Shown: piece after piece, positions 26,311 to 33,414 of the stretch
Numbering within the stretch: the stretch's first letter is position 1
How the letters are laid out: each line of letters begins with the position of its first letter
From: Patescibacteria group bacterium
GTDB lineage: Bacteria > Patescibacteriota > JABMPQ01 > JAHIRA01
Length of the DNA stretch: 51,197 bases
Assembly: GCA_018818205.1 (NCBI GenBank)
Contig: JAHISJ010000007.1
Coordinates: 1-51,197 of the forward strand
Direction: 5' to 3'
Made by a program: the position numbers and the translations under genes
Notes under the pieces: model-generated
What the model was told of the DNA's origin: nothing
Seen by the model: the letters and a program-made list of their open reading frames with translations, nothing else
The model's database searches: none

Positions 26311-27807
26311 TTATTTCTTTTTCTTCTTTTGAATTATCGTTACTATTCCAAGGTTAGCATCAACTTTAATTATATCACCATGCGCAATTGTTTTGGTAGC
26401 AGTTTGGGTTCCAATAATGCAAGGAATCTGCAATTCTCGCGCGATAATTGCTGCATGGCAGGTAAGACCGCCTTCATCGGTAACAATAGCCGAAGCTTTT
26501 TTCATAATGGGAACATATTCTGGTCGTGTCATGGGAGCAATAAGTATATCTCCAGTGTTCATTTTTGAAAAATCCTCTTGATTGAGAATGATTTTTGCTT
26601 TGCCAGAAGCTTTGCCAAAGCTCGCACACGTGCCGGCAACTGTTTTGTTTTTGGCGATACTGTTTTCAATAAGTGTATGGTATTCTTTTACCACTGAACC
26701 TGAATAAATGGTGGGTCTGTTTTTTTGTGGGGGAGTGGCACTAAGAGAGATCATAACTCCTCCTTTTGTTCTTTTTTGTAGTGTGGATAGGATGTGTGCA
26801 GTGTCGGAAAGAAGCAGTGTGACCTCGTCGGGTAATGTATATTTTAAGAGTTCGAGATCAAGATTTTTCTCATTTGCTATTTTTTCCATGACGGAGATAA
26901 TGTAATAATTGCTGATTTGGTTATATTTTTTTCGTTCATCTCTAAACTCAGAAATCCAGGAAAAGAATCGCAACCGGTCCTTTTCTTCTAAGGTCAGATC
27001 GTATTTTTGTATTTTTTGTTGTTTCAACGCTCTATTTTTTGTAAAGGTATCCAGAGTCTTTTGAATCAAAGTGATTTTTTCTTTATGGTAAGTAACGTCA
27101 ACCAGTTTCTTGGTGTAGTAATCAGAGTCAAGAAAGTACACTTTCTCGTAATCATTTTTTAACCAAAAGTAACGTTTAGCGTGTTCTTTTAAAGCCTTTT
27201 TAACGTTACTTGATGTTATTTTGTATTTTTGTGCGAGCGAAACAATCGTAAGAAAATCTTTTTGTTCTTGCATGTACAGTGGTAGATTATCCGGGCCGAG
27301 AAGTATGTGAAGATCGTTTTGTGTGAGTTTGTTTTTTTTAGATCCGAAGATAAAAGAAATAATTTCTTTGTCAAATGGATCAAGTAAGTCTATAAAAATA
27401 GAATGTTGCCAAAAGGTGAACGACTGTTCCAAAAAATCTTGATAGGTATATAGAAATGTTTCAGAAGATACTGGCAGTTGAATTAGGTTCAGGCCACTTT
27501 TTTCCATTTTTTTGCCGGCAGTAATAAAATGTTCGTAATGTGATTCAAAAAAATGGTCGTGCGCTTTTACATGGGAGAGTATTTTTTTAACTTCAGGTAA
27601 TGCACGAGTTTGATCGAAGTAATGATACAAACTAAAGCCTGAGGAAGTTTTTAAACACATTGACACGTCGTAAGGAAAGAACAATCCGGTCGTTACAACC
27701 ATTCTTCTTGATGACAAGGTTAAGAACGGTAAAAAAGCACAAAGTGGTATAGCTGCACCTGCCTGTTTGTACCAGTTGGTTGAACGAATTTTTTCTTTTT
27801 TAAGCAT
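26311..27807 (-). CDS. PEP-utilising His-domain protein, paralogue 3 (first gene of the operon)
   Basis: 498 residues from ATG 27807 (MLKKEKIRS), which lies 8 nt after GAGGAG; the ATG at 27813 would leave only 2 nt. The helical region includes RYFWLKNDYEKVYFL and FRDERKKYNQISNYY. The C-terminal swivelling domain has GTCASFGKASGKAKIIL, GDILIAPMTRPEYVPIM and VTDEGGLTCHAAIIARELQIPCIIGT. As in the other two, the ATP-grasp domain is absent. It leads a four-gene minus-strand operon (paralogues 3, 2, 1, carbamoyltransferase) transcribed from a TTGTTC-N17-TATTCT promoter. Confidence 0.85.
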   Translation of the reverse strand: MLKKEKIRSTNWYKQAGAAIPLCAFLPFLTLSSRRMVVTTGLFFPYDVSMCLKTSSGFSLYHYFDQTRALPEVKKILSHVKAHDHFFESHYEHFITAGKKMEKSGLNLIQLPVSSETFLYTYQDFLEQSFTFWQHSIFIDLLDPFDKEIISFIFGSKKNKLTQNDLHILLGPDNLPLYMQEQKDFLTIVSLAQKYKITSSNVKKALKEHAKRYFWLKNDYEKVYFLDSDYYTKKLVDVTYHKEKITLIQKTLDTFTKNRALKQQKIQKYDLTLEEKDRLRFFSWISEFRDERKKYNQISNYYIISVMEKIANEKNLDLELLKYTLPDEVTLLLSDTAHILSTLQKRTKGGVMISLSATPPQKNRPTIYSGSVVKEYHTLIENSIAKNKTVAGTCASFGKASGKAKIILNQEDFSKMNTGDILIAPMTRPEYVPIMKKASAIVTDEGGLTCHAAIIARELQIPCIIGTQTATKTIAHGDIIKVDANLGIVTIIQKKKKK

Positions 27808-27828
27808 ATTCATTACTCCTCTGTTTTT

Positions 27829-27857
27829 AGAATAGCAAATGATTGTAATAAGAACAA
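27829..27857 (-). promoter_or_regulatory. Promoter of the His-domain operon
   Basis: On the minus strand TTGTTC (27852-27857), a 17-bp spacer and TATTCT (27829-27834) with an extended TGC before the -10. The leader is about 15 nt and contains GAGGAG. Confidence 0.5.
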
Positions 27858-27889
27858 ACAAAAGTGCTATGTACTTTTTTTATATTATA

Positions 27890-27898
27890 TGCTATAAT
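27890..27898 (+). promoter_or_regulatory. Extended -10 promoter of the 27926 gene
   Basis: TGCTATAAT is an extended -10 element with perfect TATAAT (27893-27898). The -35 region is poor (TGTACT at 17 bp). It is divergent from the His-domain operon promoter. Confidence 0.55.
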
Positions 27899-27925
27899 TT
27901 AAACAAGAATTTAACGAAAAAAAAT

Positions 27926-28564
27926 ATGGGTATTGAAGGCGTGCGTGGACCAGGAGGGTATGCTGACTGGAAAGCTCCTGAAACGGAAGGTATTCAGGAA
28001 GCAAAAAAGCCATCTGGTGATACAAAGAAAGAACAACATGGCGATAAGCAAGCTGCCGATGCTGACAGAAAAGCACGCCAAGTGAGCTGGAATGAGGCCA
28101 TGAAACGTGCGGAAGATACCGGTGGGCACCATCCACAAGAAGAAGCGGATAGACAGGCAGAACAGCAGGCCCAAGGAGTTCCCGGAGGAGTGGATAGTGG
28201 AGTAGTGGCAGAACGGTATGGCAGCGGTGTTTCACGGCAGGAACTTGAGTCACAGTTACCTCCTCAAGCTCAAAGTCAATCACGAGCTGATAGATGGGCA
28301 CAGTATGGGACAGAGCAAGAACCAGCGCAAGGAGAAACTACGGAGGGAGTGGATCAAGCAAAGGCACTGATTGGCCAAATGCAAAGTACAGATGTGCCAG
28401 CATACTTTAAAAGACAAGTAGATGCTGCTTCAAATGTGAGTACGGCAGAAGAGGCTGCACAGGCGCTTAAAAAGCTTTCAGCTACTATTGAAAATTATCC
28501 TGATAGACGTATTAATCAGTTTAAGGATCAAATCGATACGGCTCTATCAACTCTTGAGCAGTAA
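27926..28564 (+). CDS. Unrecognised Gln/Ala/Glu-rich soluble protein
   Basis: 212 residues from ATG 27926 (MGIEGVRGPGGYADWKAPE); the track's start at 27839 includes promoter sequence. Residues 1-145 are hydrophilic and low-complexity (Gln, Glu, Gly, Arg, Pro). The last ~70 residues (DQAKALIGQMQSTDVPAYFKRQVDAASNVSTAEEAAQALKKL) look like a compact helical domain. There is no signal peptide or membrane helix. It is a single-gene unit with its own promoter and terminator. No family recognised. Confidence 0.7.
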   Translation: MGIEGVRGPGGYADWKAPETEGIQEAKKPSGDTKKEQHGDKQAADADRKARQVSWNEAMKRAEDTGGHHPQEEADRQAEQQAQGVPGGVDSGVVAERYGSGVSRQELESQLPPQAQSQSRADRWAQYGTEQEPAQGETTEGVDQAKALIGQMQSTDVPAYFKRQVDAASNVSTAEEAAQALKKLSATIENYPDRRINQFKDQIDTALSTLEQ

Positions 28565-28579
28565 AAAAAGAAACAAAAA

Positions 28580-28604
28580 AGTCCCTTAGAAAGGGGCTTT
28601 TTTT
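28580..28604 (+). terminator. Terminator after the Gln-rich orphan gene
   Basis: AGTCCCTT, loop AGA, AAGGGGCT and a run of seven T residues, 15 nt after the stop codon. Confidence 0.85.
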
Positions 28605-28613
28605 ATATAAAGA

Positions 28614-29678
28614 TTATCCTGCAAGAAAATGCATGACATCACCATCGCGGACAGTGTAGTCTTTTCCCTCAACACGCATAACCCCTGCTTCTTTGGCACC
28701 CTTTTCGCCACCTAGTGCTACATAATCATCAAAAGAAATAACTTCAGCGCGGATAAAGTTCTTCTCAAAATCACTATGAATGACGCCCGCAGCTTCAGGT
28801 GCTTTTGCTCCTCTTTTTACGGTCCATGCACGACTCTCTTCTGGACCAGAGGTAAGAAAGGTTATAAGATCCAAAAGCTCGTATGATTTTTTTATTAAGC
28901 GCACCAAGCCTGATTCGGTTAAATTATACTCTTTGAGATACTCTGTAGCTTCTTCATCAGTAAAGCTGGCAAGATCTGCTTCAACCTTTGCTGAAATGGG
29001 TATAAAAGGCTTAAGAGGAAAATCGACTCCACTTGCTAGTTGCTTTTCTGAAACGTTTAAGACATACAAAATAGGCTTGAGTGTTAAAAAGGTATAGTCA
29101 TTAAGGAGCTCCGATTCCTCTTCTTCAAAGGTAACGGTTCTTAAGGGAACATTTTTTTCAAGATTTTCAGTAATTTTGGTGAGTAACTCTCTTTTTTGGA
29201 TCCATTCTTTATCACCTGAACGTGCTTGTTTAGTTGCTTTAGAAAGAGATGATTCAGCAACTGAAAGATCTCTAAGAAGCAGTTCTGTTTCTATCGTTTC
29301 TGCGTCGCGAACAGGGTCAATGGAGCCATCAACATGCGTAACGTTGCCATCATCAAAGAGACGAACAACGTGTAAAATCGCTTTTACTTCTGCGATGTGG
29401 CTTAAAAAAGCATTTCCGAGCCCCTCACCTTTGTGTGCACCTTTTACCAGTCCTGCAATGTCACAAAACTCAATAGCCGTTGGAATGATTTTTTTTGGGG
29501 AGTCAATCGCAGCAAGTTTATTGAGACGCTCGTCTGGTACATCAACGATGCCCACATTTGGATCAATAGTACAAAACGGGTAGTTGGATGCTTCTGCTTG
29601 CGTATTTTTAAGGAGTGCATTAAAAAGCGTTGATTTACCAACGTTGGGGAGCCCTACGATGCCGAGTGAAAATGACAT
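28614..29678 (-). CDS. ychF: Redox-regulated/ribosome-associated ATPase YchF
   Basis: 354 residues. G1 motif GLPNVGKSTLFNAL (residues ~8-21), NYPFCTIDPNVGIVDVPDERL, G3 region DIAGLVKGAHKGEGLGNAFLSHI, a coiled-coil insertion, an NKxD-like region changed to YVLNVSEK (YchF prefers ATP), and a C-terminal TGS domain (HSDFEKNFIRAEVISFDDY, MRVEGKDYTVRDGDVMHF). YchF binds ribosomes and is near-universal. A TATAAT lies upstream (ATTATA at 29703-29708 on the plus strand). Confidence 0.95.
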   Translation of the reverse strand: MSFSLGIVGLPNVGKSTLFNALLKNTQAEASNYPFCTIDPNVGIVDVPDERLNKLAAIDSPKKIIPTAIEFCDIAGLVKGAHKGEGLGNAFLSHIAEVKAILHVVRLFDDGNVTHVDGSIDPVRDAETIETELLLRDLSVAESSLSKATKQARSGDKEWIQKRELLTKITENLEKNVPLRTVTFEEEESELLNDYTFLTLKPILYVLNVSEKQLASGVDFPLKPFIPISAKVEADLASFTDEEATEYLKEYNLTESGLVRLIKKSYELLDLITFLTSGPEESRAWTVKRGAKAPEAAGVIHSDFEKNFIRAEVISFDDYVALGGEKGAKEAGVMRVEGKDYTVRDGDVMHFLAG

Positions 29679-29734
29679 GAATGTGTTGTTATGGTAATGC
29701 CCATTATACTACCGTAAGTAAGCACAGATTTCAA

Positions 29735-29770
29735 TAAAAAAAGCCTCCGAGCCGTAAAAAGCTGGAGGCA
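29735..29770 (-). terminator. Terminator of the 29792-30427 gene
   Basis: On the minus strand GCCTCCAGC...GCTCGGAGGC forms a hairpin with one bulge, followed by seven T residues. Confidence 0.8.
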
Positions 29771-29791
29771 AAATTGAAGTAATTGAAAACA

Positions 29792-30427
29792 TCAGGAAAT
29801 CGACCTGAAGTAGACGCCAATACCTATGATCTGAACCATGAGGTATGACCATTTGAATGTAGTGAGTCCAGAGCGAGTATAATAAATACCAGGAACATAT
29901 CTAATCCCCGTTTCAACTTTTATTCCAATAGTTGTTCCTGCAAAGAGAGGGTTAATACTCAGATTAATTCCCAAAGGAAACCCAACTAGCACACGCTTGG
30001 GTGAATCTTGAATGTCATGAAAATAAGTGATAAAGCCAGCAGTGAGATTGACATGAAGGTTAAGTAGAGGGGGTATATACCATACCGTATACTTGGCATC
30101 ACCACCAAGAATAGTGTGAAACCCTCGTTTGGATGATCCGCCAAATCCAACGTACCCTTCCATGCTAAAATCAGTTTTGGTGAAAACAAAGCCACCAACC
30201 ATACGGGCAAACCACCCGTCACGGTACTTTTGAGCTATGTCACCAATCCATACAAAGTCAACTTCAGGATACGCAAGATACGTAAATTGTGGAACTTGTG
30301 TGCTTCCCCCATAACCAACTTGGTTGTAAATCGGACTTTTTGTCCATGTGAATAGCTTGTCTGCGTGCGCAAATGAGGGTAGTAATGTGAGTAAAAAAAT
30401 TAAAAGGATGATATAGGTTCTTTTCAC
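29792..30427 (-). CDS. Secreted, strand-rich protein of unknown function (GTG start)
   Basis: 211 residues. The GTG start follows AGGAGG with a 4-nt gap. Residues 1-22 are a signal peptide (KRTYIILLIFLLTLLPSFAHA, cleavage near AHA-D). The mature chain alternates aromatic and polar residues (VQIIGIGVYFRSIS at the end, GFHTILGGDAKYTVWY, HVNLTAGFITYFHD) in a way typical of beta-barrels or beta-sandwiches, and ends in an aromatic-x-x-x-Ser rather than a classical terminal Phe. Patescibacteria are not thought to have a normal outer membrane, so a barrel would be odd. A surface beta-sandwich is the alternative. It is a single-gene unit with a consensus promoter. Confidence 0.65.
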   Translation of the reverse strand: MKRTYIILLIFLLTLLPSFAHADKLFTWTKSPIYNQVGYGGSTQVPQFTYLAYPEVDFVWIGDIAQKYRDGWFARMVGGFVFTKTDFSMEGYVGFGGSSKRGFHTILGGDAKYTVWYIPPLLNLHVNLTAGFITYFHDIQDSPKRVLVGFPLGINLSINPLFAGTTIGIKVETGIRYVPGIYYTRSGLTTFKWSYLMVQIIGIGVYFRSIS

Positions 30428-30449
30428 GATTCCTCCTCATATTTTAGCC

Positions 30450-30495
30450 ATAGTACAAAGCGTACTATTATAGTATAGATCTATAGTATTGTCAA
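30450..30495 (-). promoter_or_regulatory. Consensus promoter with two palindromes (29792-30427 gene)
   Basis: On the minus strand TTGACA (30490-30495), a 17-bp spacer and TATAAT (30467-30472) are a perfect sigma-70 promoter. The spacer holds the exact palindrome TATAGATCTATA (30474-30485). A second inverted repeat ATAGTAC/GTACTAT (30450-30456, 30462-30468) overlaps the -10 and start site. Both are plausible operator sites. Confidence 0.75.
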
Positions 30496-30517
30496 CTTTT
30501 TTTTGTTTTTTTGTATT

Positions 30518-30553
30518 GGAAAAAGCCATCAACCAACTAAATGGGTCAATGGC
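30518..30553 (-). terminator. Terminator of the 30588-30992 gene
   Basis: On the minus strand GCCATTGACC pairs fully with GGTTGATGGC (two G-U pairs) and is followed by TTTTT. Confidence 0.7.
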
Positions 30554-30587
30554 CTGCTAGTGTTTTAGGGTGTTATACTAATACGGT

Positions 30588-30992
30588 TTAAGCGAGAAGA
30601 GCAAAGTTTGCTTTGAGCTCTTCCATGTCAATGTCAACGCAGATGATAAGGCCTGCAACATTAGTAAGGACGAATTCACCACCCGAAGTGCTCATAACAT
30701 ACCACTTTTCAGGATCAAACATATCTTCAATGACTGTATCAACGAGTGTACAAAGGCTATTCACAGGATTGTGCAGTAATTTCTGGCAAAATTCCTTTGA
30801 AAGTTTAGAGAGCGAGGGATGTTTAATATCGGGAAAGAAAATTTCAGCTTCCTGTTGAACTTCAAATACCACTTCAATGATAGGTAGATCGCTTTGCGGG
30901 ATCTCAATAACAAGGGTGAAGTGCAAAACAATAAATTTTCCGAATTTGTAGGTAATAATATTGTCCACGAGGGACAGGTTTACTTTAGTCAA
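30588..30992 (-). CDS. Unrecognised 134-residue protein with a TTG start
   Basis: The track's ATG at 31019 lies upstream of the Shine-Dalgarno sequence. Minus-strand AGGAGG, a 4-nt gap (AATT) and TTG at 30992 give a better start (product TKVNLSLVDNII...). The sequence has long amphipathic strands and helices and the end motif GLIICVDIDMEELKANFALLA, with no signal peptide. I recognise no family. It has its own promoter (TTGACA-N17-TATACT) and terminator. It belongs to the set of small single-gene units that use GTG/TTG starts behind strong Shine-Dalgarno sites. Confidence 0.65.
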   Translation of the reverse strand: MTKVNLSLVDNIITYKFGKFIVLHFTLVIEIPQSDLPIIEVVFEVQQEAEIFFPDIKHPSLSKLSKEFCQKLLHNPVNSLCTLVDTVIEDMFDPEKWYVMSTSGGEFVLTNVAGLIICVDIDMEELKANFALLA

Positions 30993-31029
30993 AATTCCTC
31001 CTAAAAAATAAAAAAACAACTAGCAAAGC

Positions 31030-31058
31030 AGTATATATGTTTGTTGTCTTTTTGTCAA
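31030..31058 (-). promoter_or_regulatory. Promoter of the 30992 gene
   Basis: On the minus strand TTGACA (31053-31058), a 17-bp spacer and TATACT (31030-31035). Confidence 0.75.
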
Positions 31059-31076
31059 GCCCCCATTTGCGCAATA

Positions 31077-33248
31077 CTACATCTTCCACTCAGGAAGAGT
31101 TTTGTCTTTTTCTCCAGAAGCAAGAAGCAAGCCCCTGTTTACATTATACTCTCTTTTATTTCTTTCTGCTTCTATATCTAGCTTAGCAATTTCTTTTTGG
31201 AACTGACTTTTGAGATTTTCAAGAATCTCTGTTACTTCTCGTGGAGTTCTTGTTTCACCATATACTTCTTTAGGAAGGCTTTCATCTTCGAGTGTTGTTT
31301 TTTGTTTTCCGTGAAGCAGTACGTCAACTTCTAGACTGTCTAGGTGGCCAGATCTAAAGAGAGTGTTAATTGCGTTTGTGTAGCGCTCGTATTGCTCTTT
31401 CCATACGGGGTCTGCTTCTCTTTCTGCATGAGCCTCAACATCCTTTCTTCCAAATCCTCCAAAGCCTTTTTCAACATTTTTTCTAAAAAGCCTATCGTAT
31501 GTTCTTCTCATGACACCAGAAACGGATGACGAATTAAAATAGTCATTGCCTTGTATCTCAAAGATGGTGAGAACATTGTTAAGATCAGTATTTATAGTCT
31601 CGATTTCTTTGTCTGCCTCTCTAGCCTCTTTTTTTGCACGTTCCATTTTTTCTCGGAGCGTAATGTTTTGTTCTTGCGTTAACGTGGGTATGGTCTCAAT
31701 TGCTTGCAGTGCATCTTCTTCAGAAAAGCCAACGTCTAGCAGTCTTACTGCCATTTCTCCAGGAGTGATTTTTTCTGCCCGTTCCAGTTCTTGTAGTTGC
31801 AGCGAAGCTTCAATAAAGCGTTTTTTGTCATAGAGATCAATCATAAGCCCTTCAAAGAGTGCTTTTTCTACCTCCTCACATTTTTCATGGACTAAAAGGT
31901 CAAAAGGATAATCAGAAAGTTCTATAACATCGACGCGGTCGTGTACTAGCTTTTCAATTTCTGTATCAATGATGCGAAGTTGATTTTTTGGAGCGAGATC
32001 TTCAATGATAAACAATGCTCGTTCAACTCTGTCATTTGCATCATAGAGAATTGAATCAAGTTCTTCAGTAATGTCTTCCTTAATTTTGACTATTTCTGAA
32101 TCTGCATAATCTATTTCCTTGCTTTCTTCTCTGTATCTTTTTCTTATTGCTAAATATTCCTTTGCTTTTTCTGCAGTAAAGGTGCTGTAATAATTATGTT
32201 TAAACTCTCGTGAAAGGTGGAGTGCTTGTTCTAATTTTATTTTATACTGTTCTTTAAGGGGGTCATCACTTGCTACGCGTTCGTATTGACTTAAGAAGTT
32301 GACATACTGATTATAATAATGGTCGGAAAGGGTAAGGTCGTCTTCTGGAGCAGATTGTTCTGAATCTTGCTCTGTTTCTTGGGTTTCTGTATCTTCTCCA
32401 GTCTCTGGTGTTTCTTGCTCTTGTTGCTCTGCTAAATCAGGTACATCTTCTGGTGTGTCGATTTGCTCTTTGCGGGATAGTATCGGATCATCAATAGAAA
32501 GGGGAATAGCTGGTGCAATGAAATTCTCATCCAAAATCTGCGCTTCTGCCATGGCGGGGAAATCATCTCGGTAAATACGCATAGCTTCTTTTGCTCTCAT
32601 AATAAGATCGGCCGTATCGTACCATTCGGGTGATCCCTTTTCAAACTCATCTAACTTTGTGCGTGCCTCTTTTGCAATTTCCAAAATATCGAGCCACGCT
32701 GAATATGATGCCTCAACTTTTCTAAGAGGTTCAACGAGTGCGCCGGAACTGGCTTTTTCTTCAAAATCACCAATAATTGTGTTGAGCTTTTGAGCAATTT
32801 CTTGTCCGTATTCTGTGTGTTCGATAGTGCTTTCTTGGGTAGATTCTGGAACTTCAGGAGCAGTCACTTCGAGTTCAGGTGATGCAGGCTTAGCAGGTTC
32901 GGTCACTAGTGTTTCAGGAGGAGACTCGGCTAGTGGAGCATTCTCGGGTGCCGTAGGCGATGTTACTTTTTTTTGGCTTAAGGTGTGTTTTTTCGATTTC
33001 TTACTTTGTTTTGGTGTTGGCTCAGCTTCGTCAACACTGTATTTTTCACGTATTCGAGCTCTCTTCACTTCTCTTCCTGTTGCTCCTTTTCTTTCAGGCC
33101 GGGCAGTGGAATTTTCCTTTTGCTCCTGCCTTTTTCTCTTTTTTGCATCTCGTTGTTCTTTTATTCGTTGCTTATAGCTTTTCTCCTGAGGTTCAGCTTC
33201 TGGTTCGTGAGACGGTTCAAATCCTTGTTGTTCATCTACACCAGACAT
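31077..33248 (-). CDS. Unrecognised large charged, coiled-coil-rich protein
   Basis: 723 residues. Residues 1-100 are Lys/Arg/Glu-rich and disordered-looking; ~100-330 are Pro/Glu/Thr-rich with helical stretches; ~330-720 are dominated by charged heptad-like helices (RKRYREESKEIDYADSEIVKIKEDI, ITLREKMERAKKEAREADKEIETINTDL). One segment (KNVEKGFGGFGRKDVEAHAEREADPVW) breaks the pattern. There are no membrane segments or signal peptide, so a cytoplasmic scaffold or filament-like role is possible but unproven. A TGATATAAT extended -10 element lies upstream (ATTATA at 33279-33284), divergent from the rpsF promoter. Confidence 0.7.
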   Translation of the reverse strand: MSGVDEQQGFEPSHEPEAEPQEKSYKQRIKEQRDAKKRKRQEQKENSTARPERKGATGREVKRARIREKYSVDEAEPTPKQSKKSKKHTLSQKKVTSPTAPENAPLAESPPETLVTEPAKPASPELEVTAPEVPESTQESTIEHTEYGQEIAQKLNTIIGDFEEKASSGALVEPLRKVEASYSAWLDILEIAKEARTKLDEFEKGSPEWYDTADLIMRAKEAMRIYRDDFPAMAEAQILDENFIAPAIPLSIDDPILSRKEQIDTPEDVPDLAEQQEQETPETGEDTETQETEQDSEQSAPEDDLTLSDHYYNQYVNFLSQYERVASDDPLKEQYKIKLEQALHLSREFKHNYYSTFTAEKAKEYLAIRKRYREESKEIDYADSEIVKIKEDITEELDSILYDANDRVERALFIIEDLAPKNQLRIIDTEIEKLVHDRVDVIELSDYPFDLLVHEKCEEVEKALFEGLMIDLYDKKRFIEASLQLQELERAEKITPGEMAVRLLDVGFSEEDALQAIETIPTLTQEQNITLREKMERAKKEAREADKEIETINTDLNNVLTIFEIQGNDYFNSSSVSGVMRRTYDRLFRKNVEKGFGGFGRKDVEAHAEREADPVWKEQYERYTNAINTLFRSGHLDSLEVDVLLHGKQKTTLEDESLPKEVYGETRTPREVTEILENLKSQFQKEIAKLDIEAERNKREYNVNRGLLLASGEKDKTLPEWKM

Positions 33249-33278
33249 ACGCTTGAAGTTATGATATTATTTATTATC

Positions 33279-33287
33279 ATTATATCA
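33279..33287 (-). promoter_or_regulatory. Extended -10 element of the large coiled-coil gene
   Basis: On the minus strand TGATATAAT is an extended -10 (TGnTATAAT) about 30 nt before the ATG. The -35 region is weak. Confidence 0.5.
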
Positions 33288-33323
33288 CAGTGTCTCAGTT
33301 TCTAAAAAAAATATGTTTTTGAC

Positions 33324-33352
33324 TTGCACCGTTTCAAATTAAGTGGTACATT
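33324..33352 (+). promoter_or_regulatory. rpsF operon promoter
   Basis: TTGCAC (33324-33329), a 17-bp spacer and TACATT (33347-33352), with a hairpin directly downstream. Confidence 0.55.
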
Positions 33353-33387
33353 AATCCTACCCATAGAGTACTGATATGGGTAGGATT
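33353..33387 (+). promoter_or_regulatory. Exact 12-bp hairpin at the start of the rpsF leader
   Basis: AATCCTACCCAT (33353-33364) and ATGGGTAGGATT (33376-33387) are exact inverted arms around an 11-nt loop. It starts at the predicted transcript 5' end and lies 27 nt before the rpsF ATG. It lacks an obvious CCG bulge, so it does not match the known S6:S18-binding leader motif as I recall it. It could be an autoregulatory or 5'-stabilising structure, or an operator. Confidence 0.55.
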
Positions 33388-33414
33388 TTAGGTTGAATAA
33401 TATAAAACACTCGG

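Noticed and set aside
32815-33305. Plus-strand ORFs opposite the large coiled-coil gene
   Set aside because: Their composition is the mirror of a charged low-complexity gene and there is no supporting start site.
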